DNA of 34,208 nucleotides from TMED8 sp038125725 (lineage in GTDB: Bacteria > Pseudomonadota > Alphaproteobacteria > Rhodospirillales > Casp-alpha2): the NCBI GenBank assembly GCA_038125725.1, contig JAYPEK010000042.1, positions 1 to 34,208 of the forward strand, read 5' to 3'. Both the position numbers and the translations under genes were made by a program. A model generated the notes under the pieces. It did no database searches. It had not been told where the DNA came from and saw only the letters and a program-made list of their open reading frames with translations. Below, in pieces: positions 17,211 to 24,705 of the stretch; the stretch's first letter is position 1, and the number at the start of each line of letters is the position of its first letter.

Positions 17211-18181
17211 GAAGCTCAAAGATCAATTACCTGCTGGTCGGGACCTTTATCCTGGTGATGATCGCCGCGGTGATCGTCGCCGTCGCCATGCTCACCGGGC
17301 GCACCGGCGCCGTCGATGCCTATCACGCGATCTACCGCAACGTCACCGGCATCAAGTTCGGCACCCAGGTGATCTACGAAGGATATCCCATCGGCCAGGT
17401 CGAGCAGATCACGCCGACCGAACAGGACGGCGGCATGGTGTTCCGGGTCGATTTTGCCGTTACCCAAGGCTGGCGAATCCCCGAGGACAGCAAGGTCGAA
17501 ATCGCCGCCCCCGGGTTGTTGGCGGCGAAGACACTGAGCATCCATGCGGGATCGTCGAAGACGGCGCTGAAGCCGGGCGCCGCCATGCGCACGCTGGACG
17601 CGCCGGACGTGTTCGGCGCCATGTCGTCGCTAGCCGATCAGTTGTCGTCGCTGGTGGAAAAAGAAGTGAAGCCGCTGTTGCAGAACGTCAGTTTCGCGGT
17701 CAACGACATCAACAAATTCCTGATCGGCGACGGCACCACCTTGGTCAACGACGCCTCGGCATTGATCAAGGATTTCGGCCAGCGCATTCCCAAGATCGCC
17801 GACGACATCGAGGCCTTCACCCGCAACCTGAACAGCGCCAGCAACCAGGTTCTGAAGCTGGCCTCGGCCGAGAACCGCAAGAAGGTCGAGGACGTCCTCG
17901 ATCACATGGAGGCCGCAGCCATCAAGTTCAATATCGTGCTCGGCTCCACCAAGCTGGTGATCGACGACCTCAACAAGCTGATTGCCGATCCCAAGGGCGA
18001 CATCGACGTGATCGTCGGGGAATCGCGCTACATCATCGAATCCGTGGCCCGCCATATCGATTCCATCAACCAGAACATGGAAGGCGCGGCGCGCAACATG
18101 AACGAGTTCTCACGCCAAATCCGCGCCAATCCGGGCCTGCTGCTGAGCGGCACCGCAAGCAGCGAAGCGGACCGGCGCTAG
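17207..18181 (+). CDS. mlaD: MlaD-family MCE substrate-binding protein
   Basis: The 324-residue protein has one N-terminal membrane anchor (YLLVGTFILVMIAAVIVAVAML, about 8-29) and then an MCE domain (about 35-115, with GIKFGTQVIYEGYPIGQVEQI). A long helical C-terminus (about 140-300) follows, with repeated amphipathic stretches that can form coiled-coil or barrel extensions. MlaD hexamers hold lipid in the periplasm above MlaE. It is longer than E. coli MlaD (about 180 residues), as is common in alphaproteobacteria. No mlaC gene follows; a lipoprotein gene does. Confidence 0.9.
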   Translation: MRSSKINYLLVGTFILVMIAAVIVAVAMLTGRTGAVDAYHAIYRNVTGIKFGTQVIYEGYPIGQVEQITPTEQDGGMVFRVDFAVTQGWRIPEDSKVEIAAPGLLAAKTLSIHAGSSKTALKPGAAMRTLDAPDVFGAMSSLADQLSSLVEKEVKPLLQNVSFAVNDINKFLIGDGTTLVNDASALIKDFGQRIPKIADDIEAFTRNLNSASNQVLKLASAENRKKVEDVLDHMEAAAIKFNIVLGSTKLVIDDLNKLIADPKGDIDVIVGESRYIIESVARHIDSINQNMEGAARNMNEFSRQIRANPGLLLSGTASSEADRR

Positions 18182-18197
18182 AGCGAAGGAAAAGACC

Positions 18198-18815
18198 ATG
18201 ACGTTGCACATGCGCTGGATGAAAAACCCCGCCCCCGCCCTGGCCGGCCTGATCGCCCTGTTGGCACTTTCCGCTTGCGGCTCCGCGCCCCCGGCGCCGG
18301 AGGACCACTACTACCGCCTGCAGGCCACCTATGCCGGCACGGCGATGGCCAATCCGCTGCCCGGCACCATCGAGCTTGACCGGTTCGTCGCCGACGGCCT
18401 GACGTCCGAGCGCGGCATCGTCTATTCCGCCGCCGTCACGCCCAACCAGGTCCAGGCCTACCACTATCATTTCTGGATCAAGCCGCCGACGGTGATGCTG
18501 CGCGACGAACTGGTGACGTTCATGCGTGAAGCCAAGGCGGCCAAGGCCATCGTTACGCCGGAGCACCGCCTGGACGCCGATTACGTGCTTACCGGCAAGC
18601 TCGAGCACCTGGAGCATATCGTTGGCGAGACCGAGCGCACGGTCATGGAGGTCGAATTCAGCCTGCGCGCCGCCAATGACGGTAAGCTGCTGTTCCTCAA
18701 GACCTACCGTCAGGAAAACGCCGCCGGCAAGGGTGTCGCCGCCGCCGTGGAATCGCTGAATACCGCGCTGTCCCTGGTGTTCGCCGATTTCCTTAGCGAT
18801 CTCTCCAAACGCTGA
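18198..18815 (+). CDS. ABC-type transport auxiliary lipoprotein (PqiC-like)
   Basis: This 205-residue protein has a lipoprotein signal with lipobox LSAC (Cys27). The mature part begins with an Ala/Pro linker and then a YYRLQATY strand, as in the PqiC/ABC_trans_aux family. These outer-membrane lipoproteins accompany MCE transporters and may form the outer-membrane end of the lipid path. It starts 16 bases after mlaD and ends 5 bases before cysC. It probably replaces MlaC/MlaA in this transporter. Confidence 0.82.
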   Translation: MTLHMRWMKNPAPALAGLIALLALSACGSAPPAPEDHYYRLQATYAGTAMANPLPGTIELDRFVADGLTSERGIVYSAAVTPNQVQAYHYHFWIKPPTVMLRDELVTFMREAKAAKAIVTPEHRLDADYVLTGKLEHLEHIVGETERTVMEVEFSLRAANDGKLLFLKTYRQENAAGKGVAAAVESLNTALSLVFADFLSDLSKR

Positions 18816-18820
18816 ACACC

Positions 18821-19402
18821 ATGCTGGCCAGCTCGAAGATCGATCGTCCGGCCCGCTGGCACAGGCAGGGTCACCGTAGCGGCGTCCTGTGGTTCACCGG
18901 GCTTTCCGGCGCCGGCAAATCGTCGTTGGCCGTTGAAGTGGAACGCGAATTGTTCAATCGTGGCATCCGCGCCTTCGTGCTCGACGGCGACAACCTACGC
19001 CACGGCCTGAACGGCGATCTGGGCTTTTCCGACGCCGACCGCCAGGAGAATATCCGCCGCGTCACCGAGGTGGCGGCGTTGTTCGCGGAAGCTGGGTTCG
19101 TGGTGGTGACCGCCTTTATTTCGCCGTTCCGCTCGGACCGCGACGCGGCCAGGCACGCCATCGGTGATGGCTTTCATGAGGCGCATATTCACGCCGATCT
19201 GGCGGTGTGCGAGGCACGCGATCCGAAAGGCCTCTACGCCAAGGCCCGGGCCGGCGAGATCGCCGATTTCACCGGCATTTCTTCGCCTTACGAGGCGCCC
19301 CTGGAGCCGGAGGTTTCGGTCGATACCGGCAAGCAGGATTTCGATACCTGCGTCCAGCAACTGGTCGACTACGCCGTCAGGTCGTTCTCGCTACCGGACT
19401 AG
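18821..19402 (+). CDS. cysC: Adenylylsulfate (APS) kinase
   Basis: The 193-residue protein is a stand-alone APS kinase with P-loop GLSGAGKSS (27-35), the APS-binding stretch DGDNLRHGLNGDLGFSDADRQENIRRV (55-81) and the FISPFRSDR segment (Ser101 is the usual phospho-enzyme serine). It converts APS plus ATP to PAPS. It has no ATP sulfurylase fusion, and no other sulfate-assimilation gene lies in the window. Placement 5 bases after the lipoprotein gene suggests it is the last gene of the Mla operon. Its final 4 bases overlap the convergent gapR gene. Confidence 0.93.
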   Translation: MLASSKIDRPARWHRQGHRSGVLWFTGLSGAGKSSLAVEVERELFNRGIRAFVLDGDNLRHGLNGDLGFSDADRQENIRRVTEVAALFAEAGFVVVTAFISPFRSDRDAARHAIGDGFHEAHIHADLAVCEARDPKGLYAKARAGEIADFTGISSPYEAPLEPEVSVDTGKQDFDTCVQQLVDYAVRSFSLPD

Positions 19403-19644
19403 GACATGCCGAGCGCGCGCTTGTAGACGTCGAGGACCTCTTCCATTTCGTTGCGGTCGGACGCGTCCATTTTCCGGAGCCGGATCACCTGGCGCAGCAC
19501 CTTGACGTCGAATCCGGTGCCCTTGGCTTCCGAATAGACCTCGCGGATATCGTCGCTGAGCGCCTTTTTCTCGTCCTCAAGCCGCTCGATACGTTCGACA
19601 AAGGAACGCAGCCGCTCGCCGGAGACTCCACCAACGTCTGACAT
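19399..19644 (-). CDS. gapR: GapR/DUF2312 nucleoid-associated protein
   Basis: The 81-residue protein matches the DUF2312 family: SGERLRSFVERIERLEDEKKALSDDIREVYSEAKGTGFDVKVLRQVIRLRKMD. It is nearly all helical, with an N-terminal coiled coil. The Caulobacter homologue GapR binds AT-rich and overtwisted DNA ahead of replication forks and is essential there. Start: ATG 19644 with AAGGA 7 bases upstream; a TTG two codons earlier is less likely. A very AT-rich tract lies 94 bases upstream of this start. Confidence 0.9.
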   Translation of the reverse strand: MSDVGGVSGERLRSFVERIERLEDEKKALSDDIREVYSEAKGTGFDVKVLRQVIRLRKMDASDRNEMEEVLDVYKRALGMS

Positions 19645-19737
19645 AGACAAATCCTTTCTTGGTCCGCTGTGCCGGGGCCCGGATTGTTAAACGCCGCACG
19701 GGGAATGCGCAAGACCCGACCGGTTGCCTTATCCGGC

Positions 19738-19769
19738 AATTATATATATCATAAGGCCTATATAAAAAT
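19738..19769. promoter_or_regulatory. AT-rich tract between divergent gapR and receiver genes
   Basis: About 32 bases of nearly pure A/T (AATTATATATATCAT...TATATAAAAAT) stand out against strongly G+C-rich surroundings. The tract ends 17 bases before the GTG start of the plus-strand gene, and it also lies upstream of gapR. It could hold a promoter for either gene. Because GapR family proteins prefer AT-rich DNA, it is also a candidate self-binding site. A small inverted repeat TTGCC-TTATCC-GGCAA (19724-19739) abuts it. Confidence 0.45.
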
Positions 19770-19786
19770 GACGCTTGGGGGTCCGC

Positions 19787-20848
19787 GTGGCCGAGTACGA
19801 TTTCAGCCGGTGCAGCCTGTTACTCGTCGAGGACAACCTCTACGTCCGCAACACATTGGAAGATTTGCTGCGGCATTTTAAATTTTCACGTGTCTCGACC
19901 GCCGAAAACGGCGAAGCGGCCATCGACTACCTGAAAACCATGAAACAGGCCGGCAATCCGGGTCCGGACATCATCCTGTCCGACCTGGTGATGACACCGA
20001 TCAACGGCCTTTTGCTGCTGCGCTGGGCGCGAACCGCCAAGGACAGCCCCAATCGCATGGTGCCTTTCGTCATGGTGTCGGGCGCCGCCGACCGAGAATA
20101 CGTCCACTCCGCGCGCGATCTCGGTGTCACCGAGTTCCTCACCAAGCCGTTTTCCGCCTCCGCCGTTTACGAGCGCATCCTCGAGGTCGTCGACTATCCG
20201 CGCCAGTTCGTCACCACGCAGAAATACTTCGGGCCCGATCGGCGCCGCAAGGAAGGCACGGCACCGGACGGCACCGAACAGCGCACAGTCAAGGAAGAGG
20301 ACGTCACCATCGTCTATTCCGCCGACAAAGTGGTGAAATCCACCAAACCCACCGAGGTCTGGTACTGGCGCCTGCCCAATACCTTGCGCGACAAGGCCGC
20401 CAGCGGTTTCGGCGGCAGCAACGTCAAGGGTGAACTGCCCGCGGGGCTTCTGGAGGAAGCCGAGCAGCAATTGGAGCGCGCCGCTCTGGATTTCACCACC
20501 TGGGCGCTGGAATACCTGGCGAAGCTGGCCGATCTCTGCACCGAGGCGCTGATGGAGCCCGGCCGCCGCAGCCGCCACTTCGGCGAAATTCACACCCTGG
20601 CGCTGGAATTGCGCGGCCAGGGCGGCACCTTCGGTTATCCGCTGGTGTCGCAGATCGGCAAGATGCTGTTCGACCTCACCATCGAGGGCTGCCGCGAGGA
20701 CGACAACGCGGTGGAAATCGTCAAATGCCATGTCGACGCCATGCGCGCGGTGCTGCGCGAAAAGGTCGCCGGCGACGGAGGCCAGGTCGGGCAGGCGGTG
20801 ATTCGCGGCCTGACCGACAGCATCAAGAAGTTCCAGGTCGTCACCTGA
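19787..20848 (+). CDS. Response regulator with pseudo-Hpt-like C-terminal domain
   Basis: With GTG at 19787 as start (GGGG lies 6 bases upstream), this is a 353-residue protein. The receiver (about 8-135) has Glu15/Asp16, acceptor Asp66 (IILSDLVMTPING) and Lys120 (FLTKPF). A linker with YFGPDRRRK (147-155) follows, a motif I associate with alphaproteobacterial receiver proteins. The helical C-terminus (about 220-350) has HTLALELRGQGGTFGYPLVSQIG (269-291), which resembles Hpt helices (HxxRGQGGTFGYPL), but the expected histidine position is Leu273 and the nearest His is 269. It therefore looks like a degenerate Hpt. No DNA-binding or catalytic output domain is seen. Confidence 0.85.
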   Translation: MAEYDFSRCSLLLVEDNLYVRNTLEDLLRHFKFSRVSTAENGEAAIDYLKTMKQAGNPGPDIILSDLVMTPINGLLLLRWARTAKDSPNRMVPFVMVSGAADREYVHSARDLGVTEFLTKPFSASAVYERILEVVDYPRQFVTTQKYFGPDRRRKEGTAPDGTEQRTVKEEDVTIVYSADKVVKSTKPTEVWYWRLPNTLRDKAASGFGGSNVKGELPAGLLEEAEQQLERAALDFTTWALEYLAKLADLCTEALMEPGRRSRHFGEIHTLALELRGQGGTFGYPLVSQIGKMLFDLTIEGCREDDNAVEIVKCHVDAMRAVLREKVAGDGGQVGQAVIRGLTDSIKKFQVVT

Positions 20849-21050
20849 TCGGCGCCACCCGCAACAATTGTTTTTGGCGATTCAAAAACTTGCCGCTAAG
20901 ATTGAGCCTGAAAGCCACGGCTGGGCGTCATGATCGGTTTTTTGAGGTTTCCAACGGTCGCGACAACCAGCCAATCCGAGATGTTTCGTATCTGATTGGG
21001 GTGGAAGAGGAGACGCGTCAAAAAAACAAAAATCAATAGGAGCGGGACAA
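20849..21050 (+). promoter_or_regulatory. Leader region of the HD-GYP gene with a stable hairpin
   Basis: This 202-base gap is less G+C-rich than its neighbours. It contains an inverted repeat at 20971-20999: CCAATC-cg-AGAT, a 7-base loop (GTTTCGT), ATCT-GATTGG, i.e. ten paired bases with a two-base bulge. The A-rich stretch CAAAAAAACAAAAATCAAT (21019-21037) and AGGAG (21038-21042) precede the start by 8 bases. The hairpin has no U-run, so an operator or RNA regulatory element is likelier than a terminator. Confidence 0.4.
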
Positions 21051-22160
21051 ATGGACGAAGAAACGACCATCACGCTGCCGTTGGTGTTCTTGATTGCGCA
21101 CGAGCCACGGCATCGGGGTGAATTGGAAAGCCTCCTTACCAAGCACTTCAAGGTTCAAACCTTCGGCGACGTGCACGCCGCCATCGGGGCGCTGGAAAGC
21201 CAAACCCCGGACGTGGTCGTCGTCGAAAACGACATGCCGCCGAAAGGCGGGCTGCGCATGCTGGTCATGCAGGCCGGCGGCCTGTCCCGTCCGCCCGGCT
21301 TCCTGGTCACCGCCGGCAAGGGCGAGGGCCTCAACGTCTCCTTCGCCGACGGCCCCATCCAGGGGCGCTATCTGACCTGGCCGTTCACCGGGCGCGTCCT
21401 CATCGACCAAATCAGCCAGTTGATCAACAAAGCCGCCGAACGCGGCTGGGAAGACCTGCCGGAAATCCAGCGCAAGCCGCTGCAAATGACCGTCGAGGAA
21501 TACCAGAAGGTCGCCGACGCCATCGCCGCCGGTGAGCCGATCGACTACACGACAGCGGCGGAAAGCTGCGAGCCCCTGGTGGAGGCGACCAGGGAAGGCG
21601 AGGCTCATGCGCTGCTGAAAGCGGTGCAGACCCATCACGACTACACCTACGTGCATTCAACCCGGGTGGCGACGCTGCTGACGCTATTCGGCCACGGCCT
21701 CGGCATGAAGGGCGACAACTTGCTGATCCTATCCACCGGTGGGCTGCTGCACGATGTCGGCAAGCTTGTGACGCCGCCGGAGATCCTCGGCAAGCCGGGC
21801 AAGCTGGACGATCAGGAATGGCCGATCATGCAACACCACGTGGTCGAGTCTGGGATCTTGTTGAGCCACAGTCATCACATCGTCAAGGGAGCCCAGATCA
21901 TCGCCGAGCAGCACCATGAGAAGCTCGACGGCACCGGCTATCCCAAGGGCCTCAAGGGCAAGGAACTGAACGATTTGGCGCGCATGTCGGCAATCGTCGA
22001 TATCTTTGGCGCCCTCACCGATGCGCGATCCTACAAACCGGCATTTTCGGCGGAGAAGTCATTCGCCATCCTCGAGGACATGGACAGCGCCATCGACCAG
22101 AACCTGCTCAAGGTCTTCAAGGAGATTTTCCTGCCCGGCAGCAACGCCGAAGCCGCCTGA
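21051..22160 (+). CDS. HD-GYP domain protein with degenerate receiver
   Basis: A 369-residue protein. The N-terminus (about 10-125) is receiver-like, but the acidic pair is missing (LIAHEPRH) and the acceptor position is Glu59 (VVVVENDMP), so it is probably not phosphorylated. The C-terminal HD-GYP domain (about 190-365) has HDVGK (His234/Asp235), HH at 262-263, HHEKLDGTGYPKGL (288-301) and DIFGALTDARSYKP, all expected for a c-di-GMP phosphodiesterase. It is RpfG-like in layout. It follows the receiver-pseudoHpt gene on the same strand, and the two may share a pathway. Confidence 0.92.
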   Translation: MDEETTITLPLVFLIAHEPRHRGELESLLTKHFKVQTFGDVHAAIGALESQTPDVVVVENDMPPKGGLRMLVMQAGGLSRPPGFLVTAGKGEGLNVSFADGPIQGRYLTWPFTGRVLIDQISQLINKAAERGWEDLPEIQRKPLQMTVEEYQKVADAIAAGEPIDYTTAAESCEPLVEATREGEAHALLKAVQTHHDYTYVHSTRVATLLTLFGHGLGMKGDNLLILSTGGLLHDVGKLVTPPEILGKPGKLDDQEWPIMQHHVVESGILLSHSHHIVKGAQIIAEQHHEKLDGTGYPKGLKGKELNDLARMSAIVDIFGALTDARSYKPAFSAEKSFAILEDMDSAIDQNLLKVFKEIFLPGSNAEAA

Positions 22161-22172
22161 GCGGCCGGGAGG

Positions 22173-23306
22173 TCAGTCCACGTCGGCGGTCTTGGCGATC
22201 AGGTGATCGACAACTGCGTTCAAGGCCTGCTCGGTGTCGGCACCGCCGTCGATGGCCTGGGTGTAGGCTTGGCGTTGCAGATGCGCGCTGGTGCCGCGCT
22301 GGCAGATGGTTCGCACATAGGCCAATTCCTGCGCACAACCGAGGTCGGCTGCATCCTCCGCCACCAGGTCCAGCAGTTCCTCGACCAGATCCGGCACCGG
22401 CACGATGCGGCCCTTGCCGAAATCCACCAATCCTTCGTCGATGCCGTAGCGCTGTGCGCGCCAGCGGTTCTCGTTGACCAGCATGGTGGCGTACTGTCGC
22501 CAGCGCTGGTTGTTCTGGCGCAAGCGGTAGAGCATGTGCAGGACAGATGCATAAAGGGCGGCGATGGCGACCGCGTCGTCGATATCGGTGCAGACGTCGC
22601 AGATGCGCATTTCCAGGGTCGGAAAGCGGAACGACGGGCGGATATCCCACCAGAGCTTGGTGCCGTCCTCGATCAGACCGGCGTTGACCAAGACGTCCAC
22701 GTGGCGCTGGAACTCGGCATAGGATTCGAACAGGTTCGGCAGGCCGGTGCGCGGCATCTCGTCCCAAACGCTGAGGCGGTAGCTCTTGAGCCCGGTATCG
22801 ATCCCCTGCCAGAACGGCGACGAGGTGCTCAGCGCCAGGAAGTGCGGCAGGAAATAGGCCGCCTGGTTCATCAAGTCGATGCGCAGATCATCCGCGCCGA
22901 CCGAGACATGCACGTGCATGCCGCAGATCAACAGCCGCCGCACCACCGCCTGCAAGTCCTCGGCGATGATGTTGTAGCGCTCGGCGTCGGTATGGTCCTG
23001 GTCGGACCAATGCGAGAACGGGTGGGTGGAGGCGGCGATGGGTGCCAGCCCATGCGCACCGGCGATGTCGATCACGGTGCGGCGCAGATCGGCCAGGTGC
23101 CCGCGCGCCTCGGCGACGGTCACGCAGGGCGGCGTGTTGATCTCGATCTGGGAGCGCATGAACTCGTGCGCCACCTGGTCGCCGAGCCGTTCGGCGCAGG
23201 TGTCGAACATGGCTTGCGGCGGCTCGGCCAGCCCGCGGGTTTCGCGATCGACGATCAGGTATTCCTCTTCGATGCCGATGTGAAACTGCGGTGTCGCGTA
23301 GACCAT
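22173..23306 (-). CDS. YbdK-type carboxylate-amine ligase (GCS2 family)
   Basis: The 377-residue protein matches the glutamate-cysteine ligase type 2 family: FHIGIEEEYLIVD near the start, SQIEINTPP, CGMHVHVSVG (about 128-137), RPSFRFPTLEMRICDV, and NRWRAQRYGIDEGLVDFG. Members join glutamate to cysteine or another amine using ATP, but the activity of YbdK-like proteins is weak and their physiological role uncertain. A strong AAGGGGG site precedes ATG 23306. The N-formylglutamate amidohydrolase-family gene lies 12 bases upstream in the same direction, so the two form an operon. Confidence 0.9.
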   Translation of the reverse strand: MVYATPQFHIGIEEEYLIVDRETRGLAEPPQAMFDTCAERLGDQVAHEFMRSQIEINTPPCVTVAEARGHLADLRRTVIDIAGAHGLAPIAASTHPFSHWSDQDHTDAERYNIIAEDLQAVVRRLLICGMHVHVSVGADDLRIDLMNQAAYFLPHFLALSTSSPFWQGIDTGLKSYRLSVWDEMPRTGLPNLFESYAEFQRHVDVLVNAGLIEDGTKLWWDIRPSFRFPTLEMRICDVCTDIDDAVAIAALYASVLHMLYRLRQNNQRWRQYATMLVNENRWRAQRYGIDEGLVDFGKGRIVPVPDLVEELLDLVAEDAADLGCAQELAYVRTICQRGTSAHLQRQAYTQAIDGGADTEQALNAVVDHLIAKTADVD

Positions 23307-23318
23307 CGCCCAGCCCCC

Positions 23319-24125
23319 TTAAAACCTCTCCACTCTGTGCAGTCCCGGTTGCTCCAGGATCTTGGCCAGGGCCCGTTCCAGATAGCCCGACCAGCGCTCG
23401 ACGCCGGCTTCGTCGCGGACCTGGTCCTGGTTGATTTCGATGACGCAGCTCGGCAATCCCGCCGCGCCGGCATGCATGTCGATGGTATAGGCAAGATCGT
23501 GCCCGGAATAGGGTTCGTTGTCGCCGACGTTGAGCCCCTCTGCTTCCAGCAGTTCCATCAGCGGCACCGCGATGCGCGGATCGTGGTTCCAAAGCACGCC
23601 CACGTCCCAGGGGCGCGGCTTGCCGCCGAAATTCGGCGAAAAGCTGTGCACGGAAAACAAGGCCGGCGCCGCGTCCGATTCCCAGATGCGCGCCAGCGCG
23701 CGGTTGACGGCGTCGTGGTAGGGCTCGAACAGGTCACGGATACGCTGACGCTTGGCGGCCTCGCTGAGTTCGGCATTGCCGGGGATCGGCGTGCCGTCGC
23801 TTTCTTCCATGATCGACTGCGGGTGCCCCGGCGGGCGGTTGAGATCGATCAAAAGGCGCGAATAGCCGGCCAGCACCAGCGGCGCGTCGAGGCTGGCCGA
23901 AAGCCGCCGCGACACCGCCTCGGCGCCGATATCGTAGGCGATATGGCGTTCGAAGGCCGCGTCCGGCAGGCCCAGATGGTCGAGTGCGGCGGGAATGGCG
24001 CGGCTGGCGTGGTCACATACCAGCAGCATCGGCGTGCTTCCGTCCCGGTTGATGACTTCGAATGGCGCGGGGTCGGATTCGCCCAGGAGCGGCGGCAAGT
24101 GATCTTGTGGAGCATCGATATTCAT
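23319..24125 (-). CDS. N-formylglutamate amidohydrolase family protein
   Basis: From ATG 24125 this is a 268-residue protein. Family features are LLVCDHASRAIP (near 33-44), HIAYDIGAEAVSRRLSASLDAPLVLAGYSRLLIDLNRP, ALFSVHSFSPNFGG and a late EINQDQVRDEAG. The His, Asp and Glu residues in these motifs form a zinc site like that of HutG. It is not in a histidine-degradation operon; pairing with the YbdK-like ligase is the main context, so the true substrate may be another N-acyl or formyl amino acid. The start is uncertain: ATG codons at 24143 and 24146 are also in frame. Confidence 0.85.
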   Translation of the reverse strand: MNIDAPQDHLPPLLGESDPAPFEVINRDGSTPMLLVCDHASRAIPAALDHLGLPDAAFERHIAYDIGAEAVSRRLSASLDAPLVLAGYSRLLIDLNRPPGHPQSIMEESDGTPIPGNAELSEAAKRQRIRDLFEPYHDAVNRALARIWESDAAPALFSVHSFSPNFGGKPRPWDVGVLWNHDPRIAVPLMELLEAEGLNVGDNEPYSGHDLAYTIDMHAGAAGLPSCVIEINQDQVRDEAGVERWSGYLERALAKILEQPGLHRVERF

Positions 24126-24210
24126 GACAAGACTATAGCCCATCATTTCCCAAAAGCGAGGCGCGTGAGCATGCGCCCGCGCGACGAAAACCGACGGCGA
24201 AAGACTATCC

Positions 24211-24705
24211 ATGACCGACCCGCGCGACAGCTTTCTGGAAGGCATGAGCCGCGCCGCGGCCAGCGTCTCGGTGGTCACCACCGACGGTCCGGGCGGCCGC
24301 GGCGGCGTGACGGTCAGTTCCATGACATCGGTTTCCGCCGACCCGCCGACCATGCTTGTGTGCATCAACTGCGATGCCCGCTCGTCGTCGCGCATTCTCG
24401 AGAACGGCAATTTCTGCATTAACCTGCTGCGCGAGGGCCAGACCGAGCTTTCCAACGTATTCGCGGCACTCAGCGAGCCCCCGGGCGGCGACAAGTTCGC
24501 TATCGGCGAATGGACGAAAGGCGAAAGCGGCGCGCCGACGCTGCAAAACGCGTTGGTCACTTTCGATTGCCGCCTCACCGACAGCCACCATTCCGGCTCG
24601 CATTTCATCTTCGTCGGCGAAGTGGTGAATACCATCGTTGCCGACGGCAAGCCGCTGATCTACGGCAGCCGTTCCTACGGCTTCCCGCAATACCACTCGG
24701 AATGA
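24211..24705 (+). CDS. Flavin reductase family protein (FMN-binding, DIM6/NTAB type)
   Basis: The 164-residue protein has the typical order MSRAAASVSVVTTDG, GGVTVSSMTSVSADPPTMLVCIN, FCINLLREGQ, and a late GEVVNTIVADGKPLIYGSRSYG. Such proteins bind FMN and reduce it with NAD(P)H for a partner monooxygenase, or act on their own. No monooxygenase gene is adjacent. Its stop overlaps the start of the MFS transporter gene (ATGA at 24702), so the two are coupled. Confidence 0.9.
   Translation: MTDPRDSFLEGMSRAAASVSVVTTDGPGGRGGVTVSSMTSVSADPPTMLVCINCDARSSSRILENGNFCINLLREGQTELSNVFAALSEPPGGDKFAIGEWTKGESGAPTLQNALVTFDCRLTDSHHSGSHFIFVGEVVNTIVADGKPLIYGSRSYGFPQYHSE

Noticed and set aside
22203..24422. Long plus-strand open frame of over 700 codons opposite the ligase and amidohydrolase genes.
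   Set aside because: Low-complexity antisense composition; both minus-strand genes have recognisable catalytic motifs.
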